The notes beneath the pieces are model-generated. The model was not told the origin of the DNA. It was given only the letters and a program-made list of their open reading frames with translations, and did not search any database. Below, piece by piece: positions 36,920 through 48,800 of a stretch of 64,000 nt of DNA; the stretch's first letter is position 1; the number at the start of each line of letters is the position of its first letter. The translations under genes were made by a program, and so were the position numbers. The DNA is taken from contig PTFA01000055.1 of the NCBI GenBank assembly GCA_003342895.1, forward strand, positions 1,037,267 to 1,101,266, in the 5' to 3' direction. Source of the DNA: Casuarius casuarius (Eukaryota > Chordata > Aves > Casuariiformes > Casuariidae).

Positions 36920-38914
36920 GTAAGATGGAGCTCTTATCAGTAGTTCACCCCAGCACGTTGTGGAGCAGACAATATCTAGAATGAGCTCATGGGCTCTCTG
37001 ATAACCAGGGTCCTCTCATATCAAGAAGAATTCTTAACATTTACCTTAAAGCAGCTCTGCATTTGCTTTATGCAGTCACATCAGGGATGGGAGATCTGAC
37101 CCAAAGGGACAGCTTCTTAAACAAGGTATTTTGAAGAAGATATATGTATTGACTGCTCTTCCTTGTAGTGATTCTGACTATGCAGCTTTAAGTATAGATT
37201 CTTTACTGGTGCAGAGAAGTGTATACATTCCAGTGAACCTTAAAACAAATTCTATTTTTCAGATTTGGGGTATGGCACTAGTAGTTGCAATTTCTGACAG
37301 AACTTCTTCATCTTGCACTTTCCAGTCAATGAAAGCCAAGGAGCAGTTATAAAAAATGTAGCATTTCCTGCAGTCTGCGGACTGTTACTGAATCCAAGCT
37401 TTACATTCCGATACATTGCCATTTAAAACTTGATAATAGTCTGCCTGAACAGAGCCAATCCCATGCTCAGCAGTGTAGGAAAAAGTTGTCACTTCATAGC
37501 TGAGGTGTCACAAACATGGAAGGAATTATGTGCAAGTGGCTGGGAAGGGTCCAGAAAGTTCTGGAGGTGGGATGGAGCCTGGAAAATGTCAGTAGGAGCT
37601 TTAGCAGGTTGGAATGGTTCAGTGAAGGTCAGGGTAAACAAGAGGGCTGGTAAGGCTTGGGGAAGCCTATAAGTACTCAGGATTGATAAGGAGCAGTAAG
37701 GTTTCAGAATGTCTCACTAGGTTGATGAGGAAGTGAGTTGGAAATGAGTGAATGGGAATTTCAGAGAAAAACGCAAGTTTCTTTAGGGGTTTCAGAGAAC
37801 ACTGCAGGCATTATTAGGGGGTCAGTGTCATTCACCTATGCCTCAATCCTTCCCTCAGCAGGAAAAAGTTGAACAGGAAAGCAGTGGAGATCAAATTCTC
37901 ATCTTTTTCATCACAGGCAAATTCCTGGCTATCCCAGCATCTTGTTTCCCTAAATGGATGCTTTTTCACCTGTGTCTGATGCCAGCCCTGGTTCTTAATA
38001 ATTTTTATAACATTTTGATATTCTTAACACACAATGGTAAGAAGAGAGATGGAACAAATGTAGAAGCTTGAAAAATGTTTCTCTAAGTATTTCATTCCCT
38101 CAGTTGTAGACAGGAGTTTTGTCTCTGATTTTGACAAGATCAGAATTTCAGCCCTTCTGCTACTCTCAGTTCCCTCAAGGATTCTACCACCCAGTCCTGC
38201 TGCAATCAAGTTTAGTTAGAAAACTGTGTTCACTTCAGAAGTGCAGTACAGTTCAGCAGAGAGAAATCAGATTCGGGGACTTGTCTGCAAATCTTGCCTC
38301 AAGGAAGATCCCCAATAAAGCCCACTGAAATCTTGTCAGAGTGATGTAGACAACCAAATCCAGTTTTCCTCATTAATACCAAAAAGCAGGCGGAAGGAAC
38401 TAACTATACGATGAAATAACAAGCTTACAATCTCAATATGAGCAATTTCTTCTAAAGACTGACAAACTCCCCTTGTCCTGGCTAAGTACTATTCTGTATG
38501 ATTAGTATTTCAGAAAATCTTGTTGAAAACAATTTCTTCAGAAGACTTATCTTTCTGTGAATGCCGCTTTCCTCAAAAAAGTGCTGAATTAACTATTATT
38601 ATGAGCGATAATGCACTGAAACAAATGTTAGTGTTTAAGAAGTTTCCTGACTATTTTCCTAACAAATCTGTTGTTCATACTGTAATTAAACAGACTATCT
38701 AGCAAGCAAGCATAGCAACTCCTAAATTTTAAAACTGAGGATAAAAGAGGAAAAAGAAGCTGTGTGTGGAAATGAAGACAACTAAGTAACAAAATATCTT
38801 TGTTTAGAAAAGCCAACTCTCCTGCTAGCAAGCAAAATAAAAGTTAATACAACTCAGCAGGTATTCACATTGTATTCCTCCCCTAAGTTACAGGTTTGAT
38901 CCAAAAGCCAAGTT

Positions 38915-38936
38915 GGGGGGGGTGAAGGGGTGAGGG
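38915..38936 (+). other. G-run tract; potential quadruplex
   Basis: G8, then TGAA, G4, TGA and G3. Four G-triplets can be drawn, two of them from the G8 run. This is a weak quadruplex candidate. Confidence 0.35.
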
Positions 38937-40009
38937 AAGAAGGACAGATTTCCTAGATGTCAGCAATCTTGGTATCAGTCCCACAGTATTGTTTTGTTTT
39001 TCTGGAAATCCTACTGACAACAGAGAGTGAAGAAGAAATACAGAAAGGATTAGAAGTTTGGCTATTGTGTTGATTTACCTGGAGCCATTCTCAGATTCAC
39101 AGAGCAAAACTGGAGAGGGCCAAACCCTCAGAGGCTATCAATCAATATAGCTCTATTAATGTCACTGATGATAGGCTTATTAACATTGTTTAAGAATCTG
39201 GCCCAAGACCACCTAGATGTGTCAAAAATACTTAACATGCTATAGACACTATTGTCATTCTAACAGTAATGAATAGTAGAGTCATTTTCATCAATTTATT
39301 TAATGGATTTTTGTCCCTTAACACTCTGCTTCATTTGCATCTATATTTTAAATGAGATTATATATCATCATACTGAAGTAGCATATATATGTTTTAAAAC
39401 TGTTAAAAATAGATAGATACATCTATTTTCAAAAAAGCTCAACATTCAGTACTTAATCTTGCTGTCACAGCCTACCTGAGATGTCCTTATTTTTACTGGC
39501 CGCAATGATCCTGCTCAGGTTAAAAAATCTTGTCCTTTTGACAGGTTACAGCTCTTGTCATGTTTCTCCTGCTGCACAATTCAAACACTGTTTTTCTGAT
39601 TCTGGTTTATGAGGCCTCTGGGCTCTGAGGTTTCCTTTAGCCTAGTCAGGCAGCAACATTCTTTCTCCTAGGAATCTGGTCCATCTCTCGCTTCCCTCAG
39701 CCCTCAGAGAGTGCTGGCCTCCCACTCATTAGTCAAATGAAGTATACCCTTCCTCACACTGCCTACCACATCAGTACAATTTAATAAGCGGGGACACATG
39801 ATAAGTATGGAAAAAACTTTGTTTAGGATTCTAGAAGTCTATTTACACAGCTTTGTATAATAAAAAATTCCACCTAAATCCATTTTCCTGTCTTCTTTCC
39901 ACATCATGCTAAAAATAAATTGAGAAAAAAGAAAGAAAACAAAACAGATGAATGATCTGAGGTGGTCAGGATGTCACTGTGCGTATGGCATTTCTTCAGA
40001 ATGCTGGAT

Positions 40010-40032
40010 CCCCCCACCCCACCCCACCCCCC
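40010..40032 (-). other. regular C-run tract (C6-A-C4-A-C4-A-C6); strong potential G-quadruplex on the minus strand
   Basis: The minus strand reads four G-runs of 6, 4, 4 and 6 with single-T loops. Single-base loops are the most favourable class for parallel quadruplexes, so this is the best quadruplex motif in the window. It is likely also a small length-variable (CCCCA)n repeat. Confidence 0.65.
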
Positions 40033-42593
40033 ACTTCTGCTTCCTCAGTTCTCCATCTGTTAAACAGGAACTTCTCCTGCACATTTACATCATGCAGCAT
40101 GCCCATCTCTTCCCTTTCCTGACCAAAGCATGTAGTGTGTATCGGAGAGTCATTGCTGACCCAACAAGTCTCTGGTTCAGAAAGCCTTACATCAGCTCTT
40201 TATTTTCTTTTGCCTGACTCAGAGATTTTCCATTCTACAATACTATTATTTTTGCAGGAAAACATGCGTAGTTCACCAAAGTTTAGCCATCTATTGTCCT
40301 AGGGCACTTCCTCTAGAATAGGAAATTATAAGGCTTAATGATTCATCTCTGTAGGCACATACAGCAGCCTTGTCAGTGGATAGTACACTTCTTAATGTGT
40401 CTGTTTCACAACATCAAACAGAGATCCATGTCAGTGTTCTTAAGCCATGATAGGTTACGTTAGGCTAAAAGACAAAGGATAAAACTGAGAATCATCTCTG
40501 AGCTGGAGAAAAGAAAAAGGCAGAAACAACCTTTCTAACACCCCTATCTAAAATATGGCATAAATTCTAGCCACACAACTCATACTCCACCCAAAGGAAC
40601 GGAACTCAGCTTCCACCAGTATTGGCACAGCGGGTCTTCTCAGGCTTGGCACCTGCCCAGTTCCTCGTGGGTGGCAAAATACTGCATTCACTATTCAGAG
40701 TCGTATTTTCTTGACAGACTTCTGGTCACCTTTAGCAAAGGGCACAGGCAGCTTTACACAAAGGGCACAATAGCATTACATTTTTGTTTTCTATTAGAGC
40801 TAGCCAACACAGAATCAGCCTGGCTGTCCTTCAGCTCCCAATCTGTTTGCCTGGCAGCTAAATCCTAGATCTATGTTTTCTTCTCATTAGAATGTCCCTG
40901 TTTTTCCTCACTAGTATCTAGAGCAATATGTAGAGCTGTGTATCGATGTCTGAAAAATGTTACAGTCCAATGAGAAGGGGATTGGGGAAGGCAGGGATTA
41001 CTGCTATGATGCAATTTACCACTCAGCCTTGCGAAGCAAATATAAATGGCACGTTCCATATTTCTTGATTTAATATATGTATTCTTCACCAAGATGATAC
41101 TGCCTTTCCTTGCAGTTCATTTCATAAACACTTTTAATTACAGATTCCATCATTCCAGCTGCTGCTGTTATTTCTGCTAGTGTCCTGGCAGAAGGAAAAC
41201 TGTGTGTTAAAGCAGCAAATGCCATTACCAATGAAGCAAACCAGTCATAAAAACTAGCAAGTACATTACTCTCAGAATAAACAAAGAGGAATCAGCATCC
41301 TGCATAACAAGCTTGTAGCCTACAGAGAACTCCAGCAAGCTTACTTTCTCTGTTCTTTTTCCAGCAACCAATTTTTAAAGACAGATGAGAGATTCATGCA
41401 GTTTTTTGGTACATATCCCTCAGTTAGCACATGATGAAGTCCACTCCGGCAACACTCAGATAGCTGTTAAATCAGTTTTGTCCATTACTATGTCATTTTT
41501 TAGTACAAATTTGGTCAGAATTGCACAGACGGCAAAATCAGGCACACCTGTCTCTTGGAGGAGTCACTATCCCTGCTCATACCTACTGACTCCTCCTTGC
41601 TGACACTGCCTGCATCAAGCTATCAAGACAGAGGTTCAGGATTGAATAAACACTTCCCAAAGGAAATAGCCATTTCCATTATTTCATCCCTCACTCTAGG
41701 TATCTCTATATATCTCTCCAGTAGATAATACTCTACTCAGTAAATCTGTATCAGCAGTAGTACACCTTTGTCTAGTGCTTGTGCCTGCAGAAGGCATGGT
41801 CCTGGTGGAACTGGAGCAGCCTACTCTTACTCCAAGTCCACATACCACTCTTGACCTGTCTGTACCTGACATCGTATTCTCCATGAGATGCTCTCTAGTA
41901 CCCCTGGTTACTACAGGTTCTAGGCTGGTAGGATCAGAAATCACAATCTGGAAGTGACTGTATCCAAGGAATCTGGGAAGAAGATACTGAGTGTGTCAGT
42001 CCTCAAGGGTCTGTAGATCCTTAATCCAGTATACGGCTGCCATAGCTATCTTCTCTAATCCTAAGGGCAAAGCTGAATCATGCTACAGAAGTGGGAAGAC
42101 CACCAGAGTAGGAAGAACTGAAGGAGAGGACAGAGTACATTTGAAGATTGCCCCTAAGCTCTCTTTGCTTGAAGAAGCGTAAAACAATCATGGCAGTGAG
42201 CATTAAAAAACTGATTTGATCACTCATAATCTGGCAATCTCTGTTCCCCTCACTTCATTGCCAGCTCACTTGGGGTCAAAAAGTTGACATGAGCACCACA
42301 GTTCAAGAGTGACCTCTGCTATCTGGATAGTTCTTAGCTCAGGCTAACTGTGGCTGACAGTGCTTCACTCACAGAGAAGCAGTGTGCTTTGGGTCAGCCA
42401 AGAACATCCATAGTTCGACTTCCTCCCTCCGATGTGCTACTGCATGAATTGGCCATTACAGCAGAAGTGACTAGGGAGCTCCAAGAAGTGTAGGGTAAGC
42501 CTTGACTGACAAACTTCAGTTTCCAAGGCACCTGGGTTGGAAGCATGCTCCCATTAAAAAAGTTTCACAGTATCTGCAGCAGCTAAAGCAGCT

Positions 42594-42660
42594 AAAAGAA
42601 GAAATTGAAATTAAGCAATTTGCTAAAAGAAGCAATTGAAATAAAAGAAGTAATTGAAAA
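42594..42660. repeat. degenerate A-rich tandem repeat, 18-bp unit
   Basis: Three near-identical copies of AAAAGAAGNAATTGAAA(A/T) lie at 42594-42611, 42625-42642 and 42643-42660. The last two are directly adjacent, and the first is 13 bases upstream. The + strand frames across it are interrupted, so it is not a protein repeat. Confidence 0.75.
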
Positions 42661-44888
42661 GGAAGTCCACAAAAGTTTCTTTTTTCTTAATTGGCTTTGT
42701 GGCAGTTAGGTTACTACTGTATGGATTCCAGACATCTCTTTTAAGATAGCTGGCTCCCAGGAGCTTTCCTTCCCTCTTCCCCAGATCTCATTCTGACTGC
42801 TCTACTTTTGTAGAGCTTTTTGTTCTAGTTTTCCTCAGTATTCCTGAGCAAACAAATAATGGCCTCAGGCACAGACCACTCCACATTCTTCCTCAGAGAA
42901 GCTCTGGTGTGTTCCAGTGTGACATTGCTCTCCCAAACAGAACTTATGGTAGGAGAAGGGCTCTTTCTTAACTCCAGGGTGTTCGTTATTGCCTTTGGTT
43001 TTCTTCCTGATGCAGGGCCTGCGTTGATCCAGATTCATAATAACTCCAAACTACACTATTTAAATTACACCACAAAATTCCATGTGTTCCTAAAAATGAC
43101 TTTCTGTCCAAATACTCCTGACAGATTCTTACTCTGAATCCAGCTGAGATCATGAAAAGCACTTGGGAAATGCAGCTTCCTTGTGTGCGCTGTCCTGGGG
43201 CTCAGACTTCAGCGCCATCTGAGCAGCAATATTCAGTTGTCAGAATTGTTGAATCCAACAGTTTATTAATGGGACTGAGGTAGAGGACAGGCAGAATCAA
43301 AGAAAAGTAAGGCCCTTCTCCTTGTATGTCCTAGTGAAAATTGGGATAAAAGTAGTCCAAACAGAAGTGTTGCTTATAGGTAATGTATCAAATAAGCTGT
43401 CACAGAGTAAAGAAAAGTCCAGGCTTCATATATACTCAAATCATGAAACAGGAGATGAATCTAAGTCAACCTATAAAACAGTACCCTAAACAGAGATTTA
43501 TTAAAGTATTAGGTTACAGCTTTGCTCCTTCATCCTTCATAAGCTTCTCTACTCAATTTACAGTCAAAGAAATTAATCTTTGTGCTAATAGTTAAGCACC
43601 ACATAAACCTAAATTTCACTCAGCATGAGAGACTTTTTCCTGAGGTCTTTATAGCCAAGTGGAGAAAAGAGTTAATATTTATCCCATTGCTTATATGTTG
43701 CCATTGACGCTAAGGTAAGTATGGATGTATGGATATAATTTTGTGGGGTGACTTGAATAGGAATCAGGTCACATTGTACATTTCCTTGTTTCTTTTGGAT
43801 GAGAGCAATAGGACATGAATGCCTCTGTAACAAATATACAAATTATTAACATAGGAATATGAGAAAATCTGGTTTAAAATCAAGATATTCTAAAATGTTA
43901 GGTTGTTTCAATAATCTTAACTTAATTATTAATTTATATCCTATATATATCCAAACTAAGAAATAAAACATTTTAGGTTTGGAATTCAATCCTGCAGTCT
44001 TTGATTATGAAAGCAATATGTATTCATGTGAATAAATGTAATCAGTTTGAAAGGACTGCTTGCATAGGCAAGAAATAATTCTTCCAAGTATATATGTTCT
44101 GTGAACAAATAAAGAAGATAATTGTTAATTACACAATAGGAAGGACAAGGAAGTATATTGTTGTTGCAAGGCTGTAGGCCAAATGGCCTTGTCCACACTA
44201 GCATTGCAATAATTACCTTGATCTGTTATGAACTTTCCCTTTAAAAAGAAACTAGCAGTCATTACTTGACTCAACAGAAAGGATTAAGCCACTGCAGTCA
44301 GCAATCAGCGAAAATGTTCCTGTTGCTTTAAAAGTTCACATGCTATTTCAAATTTTTATTTTTGTAGATTCCCATCATTCTCAACTATGTGCAGAAAGAG
44401 ATCATCAAATGATTATCAAAATTCTCTAGCATAAAAGTGTTCTGTACAGGTCTTCTCTATTTAGAACAGAAAAACAAAGATGAGACAAAACCAATTCCCT
44501 CTGCTTATTAGCACATCCATGCCCCTAAGGATGTGACTAAACATGAAGACTGATGGCCCCCCAGCTTTTAATGTTCAGATCTGCTATGATATTGGCAGAA
44601 AGAGCAAAGATACTTCTTGAAGTTTTTTTGGGGGGGTTCCACTCAAAACCCTTTTGTTCCTCAAGAATCCTGTTTTTCACCTCAGACAGTCAAAAAAACT
44701 ATCTGCAGTTTTTGCAATTTTTGCATTGCAGTCATCTTTACAACCATCGAAGTTTCCTATCAGGTCCCAAAGGAAATCATCAGGTAATCATCAGCCAAAC
44801 TGTAACAAAGCCAGCAGCTTTCTCCTCCAGTTTTATAAGGAAGTCCACCTGAAACGGGGACAGCCAATGCTGGTTACTGAAATAAAAC

Positions 44889-45239
44889 CTAATGCACATC
44901 CTTATTTGTGATAATTTTGCCACAGAAAGTGACACGGCTTCCAAATATGAGGCACAGCCCACACGTGGCTGCCAGAATGAAGGTCAAATTATGACTTCCT
45001 GAAAGAAATATCGCCCGTGATGCCAGTCCTGAATCCTTACTCATATTAAGGTGGACGTAGAGGTTTCTCTGAAACTGGCTTTCAGGGACCATAGTTTTCA
45101 CCTCTATTGGGTGAGAACCCTCACAAACTGATATTTCATTTATGAAATATGCATTTTTTACAGACATCCACACTGATTTCCAAAAATCTGTCAGAGACTG
45201 GAATGATCCATGTGTTGGCCATGAATCCTCATACTCCAG
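44889..45239 (-). other. open frame of 116 codons, unidentified; possibly chance
   Basis: The minus-strand frame is open from just after a TGA (plus 45240-45242) to a TAG at 44889. The translation has a plausible globular look, with a hydrophobic run near the C-terminal third (FILAATCGLCLIF). The interval also holds more CpGs than its surroundings. There is no convincing Kozak-framed start or splice pair, and I recognise no family. The longest chance frames in this window are about the same length, so I treat it as unsupported coding sequence. Confidence 0.12.
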
Positions 45240-45523
45240 TCAGACAGTAACACAATAAACATATTAATAGGAGTTTCCTAGTATGTAATTGTGCCTGGAA
45301 CTATTCATAGAGGGAATGAGAAAAGATTTACCAATCTAAAAATAATATTGTAGCAGAGCTGCTGGCAATTTCCAAGGAAGACAATGGACACAACTGTCCC
45401 TTACAAGATTCTGTTTTCTCTGAGTAGGACTCCTCTAAGGGATAGGATTAGTTTGGGGACAATACTTACAAGTGAAACTCAGACTCATTTCTTGAAGGCA
45501 AGGAGAAGATTAATATTTATTAT

Positions 45524-45575
45524 CAAGCATATTTTTATTATCATATAGGCAAGCATATATTTATTATCATATAGG
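45524..45575. repeat. 26-bp tandem duplication, 2 copies
   Basis: The unit CAAGCATAT.TTTATTATCATATAGG occurs twice back to back (45524-45549 and 45550-45575) with one mismatch (T against A). A partial unit (TTTATTAT) precedes it. This is a recent small tandem duplication in AT-rich DNA. Confidence 0.85.
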
Positions 45576-45784
45576 TTATATACCTTTGGGGTGTGATTCA
45601 TCTTACTAAGTTTAGCCATCTATATGTTAGGCGGCTAGTCTAAATTCACTGTCTAAGCTCCTTCTATATACACTTCAAAGAGAGAGGTTCTGTAGAGAGC
45701 AGTCCATAACACCTATTTTAAGATAGGAGGAATCAGCTCTCAAAGAAACTCTCCCTCTTCTTTAACCACAGCGGAAGCTTAAGC

Positions 45785-45802
45785 AACTATCTTAAGATAG
45801 TT
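45785..45802. repeat. perfect 18-bp palindrome flanked by direct repeats
   Basis: AACTATCTTAAGATAGTT is self-complementary with no spacer. The word TTAAGCAACT occurs on both sides (from 45779 and from 45801), so the palindrome sits inside a direct repeat. Confidence 0.75.
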
Positions 45803-48800
45803 AAGCAACTTCTCTTTCAGACGTCAAAGATTAGATAAAATTAATTCTACTTTTGGCAAAAAATACGTAGAACCCCCAAGTCAGTTTGAGGCAGAACAAA
45901 ACTGAGGATTGAGTGTAGTATTTTTAACATGTCAATGTCAGAAATATTAATTCAGATCTAGCTAAGAACTGAAAAAGAAAAGATAATATTCCAAATTCTT
46001 GAGGTTAAATGAGGAATCCCCTTAAATTCCAGTCAAGATTATATCTTCTATGCAGCTGCTTGAGAACCTCTCAATACCTCCTACAATACATCATCCTACA
46101 GTAATCCAGCTTCTATCCACACATGGATTAAGTTTTAGTTGAAGACAAAACCTCAGTAGATATAATTGTCATCTCTTCAGCCTATTTGCCCAGTAAGAAA
46201 CCTGACAGCAAATAAGAGCTCTGTCTTCATTTTATAAATCACTGCAGCCCCCCTGCTGGAAGACAAGCAAGGGAATGTCTTTTTGCATGACTGAATGTTG
46301 AAGCATGTGGGAAAAGGTGTGAATCATTTGTATCCTGAAAGTTCAGATGTGCAGTTACTCACACAGTGCTTTTCTAATGGTTAACAGCATGTGTTGTATC
46401 ATTTCAGGAACTTGCCATACTGTTTATTTTGGATGGGAGGTTCACTCACATTGTGTTAAAATCACATTAGTTTATTCAAGGTCATGTATTGTTTAGCTAC
46501 TTTCACTTCCAATTTAATTAACTTTAACAAAAAGAAACACACCCAAAATCATGAACAATTTCCAAGAAAACATTAATCAAATTTTCATAGTGAAGAAAGG
46601 ATTTGACGAGGGAAAATAAAATACTACAAACCTGGAAAACTGGAAGAGGAGGAAACAAGCAATAAACAAAAATGTTCATTTATATCAAACCATGATCCAG
46701 TTGATACTAATGGATATTTTCCTATAAATAACAACAGGAATACTTCTGTGTCAAATATAGACATAGAAATTTAACAAAACGTAGACTTCACTTCCCCTAC
46801 CTTTAGCCATCCAGATGTTAAACTCTTAGCCTAAGACAGAAGGTAGGCTCCCTCTAGAGTTGATGGAGAAAGATGGTACAGAAGATCTGAATTTATACCC
46901 GTGTCACGAAAGTAGACTAGATTTGCCTACGCGGATACTTTCTTCTTTTCATTGACAAGCCTTGAAAAATGGCTTAGAATAGATGGCTAGATTTTACGTG
47001 GGAAAGACGAATCTCACCACAAAGTGCAATTGGGTGAATTACTAAGGAATCATCCACAGTTCTGAGTTTCAGGGTCAGGGCTGTTCAGAACTGTAATGGA
47101 AACAACGATCATAATCCCTATGTCTGATATGCACTGTACTGGTTTTATTCAAGGCTGAATCTGATTTATTTGTGGCTGCTGTTCATGTCCCTTTTCCAGC
47201 CTTCAAAGGATCATATTTCTATTCCATTAGGTTTCATATAAGAATTCTGTTTTTGTCAAATAATTTTATCGTGTAAGGTAAAAATTAACGTAGATGAAAC
47301 ATTACAGCAAGCAAATAGTGCACATTTTACAGATAATTGTTTCTTAAAAGGTAAAGAATAAATTAGGCATTCAAAGGAATGAGGATTTTTAAAAGTTAAA
47401 TTGTCATTTTAGGGGAATAAGATAAAAAATGTTATCTGACTCAGTAAAAACAAAGCCAGGGAAATTTCATTAGACTGATTTCATCTCTCGTGGGAAATAT
47501 AGTATGAACTTAACTTAGAAAACCAGATTTTATATTTCATGCACTATGAAAGGCTTGAACTAGCCAGTAGATCTGAGGAGCATGTGACACAAACAGGATT
47601 ATTCTATGATTACTTAGAGAAAATAAATTCCACCAAATCTGAAGGCATTCTCTGCACTGACATCTACGCATTGTTTGAAAAAAACCCTATTCTTTCATGT
47701 AAAACTCCTCAGCACTTTATATTTTTAAAAAAGACTAAACCTTGACCCTCCATTTGTTTAAGATAACTAAAATCCTTGTAAGTGTTAGACATGGGATAAA
47801 GAACTGTGGTTTCAGAGATATCATACAATGCACTGTCAGGAAAAGGCGTGGATAGCTTGCATACGAAATTTCCTGAAAACTATGTTTACAAGGAATTTGC
47901 TTTGTTGTAAAGCTTCTAAATCCATTCCACTTCTTATTACTTCTATTATTACTTCTGAACTTCTGTTCATTTGGGAATATACATCTTCCCATATTTTTGC
48001 TATAGCATAGTATAGTAAATGGTTTTCACTCAAATGTTATCTGTTCTAGATACACCATAGAACTTAAGTTGACATGAAAATTTGCCTTGTCTGTCATAGA
48101 TGTGAAAATAACATCTATTAATTGTTATAGCATCTGTTTTTATACTGACCTCTGTGACAGGAAATAGAAGACAAGTGGCCCAATAATGCTGGTGATAAAA
48201 AATATAAATAACATCCTTGCTTTCTTGCTATTGTGTTAGATTCTCTGCAGTCCTGGACGATCTGTGTCACAGCACAACTGGTACAGTCCCACTGCAGAAA
48301 GACATAGGAGAAAATCTTTGTGTTTATGTTCAACTTACTGGAGAAACAAGCTGTTAGGCTGGATATGAAAATGAACTTTACAAATCTATTTTATCAGTTT
48401 ATTTTATTAACGCTTGATAAACAAATAGTAAGTAAATATTGTTTAAAAATGCAATGTAACTCTTCACATTATGTGACTATTTGACTCAGTAACTAAAAAT
48501 ACATATTACAGTTACACCTCTAATGAGAGATGTTGCACTCCAACAGTGAGTAAAACTACTTCAAATTCAAATTGCTAATTATTTCAAAATTAAAAACAAA
48601 GCATAATTTATTTTGAACAGTTATCCTGCTATTTTAATTCAAGATTCTCTCTTTTTTTTTCATGACTTTTATAGTATTTTGCTCCCTGTTTCATAGTGAG
48701 AAAATTTGACAGAAGAAAAAATAGAAAAATATCATGTATCATGTAACGGCTGTTATTTCAAAATAGTTTCTTTAAAATACTATTAGATGGACTTAAGCAT

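Larger units (their letters stand above)
36717..42570. other. AT-rich non-coding DNA
   Basis: No supported gene. It holds a weak exon candidate (36842-36919) and two G/C-run tracts (38915-38936 and 40010-40032). A 60-codon frame at 41775-41957 begins only with GTG and has no recognised similarity. Confidence 0.5.

Noticed and set aside
41775..41957. 60-codon frame starting with GTG
   Set aside because: GTG is not a normal start in vertebrate mRNA; no ATG start in good context, no splice pair and no recognised family.
43564..43714. Acceptor/donor pair with a perfect AAG|GTAAGT
   Set aside because: The enclosed sequence has stops in all frames and nothing else supports a transcript; kept only as a remark.
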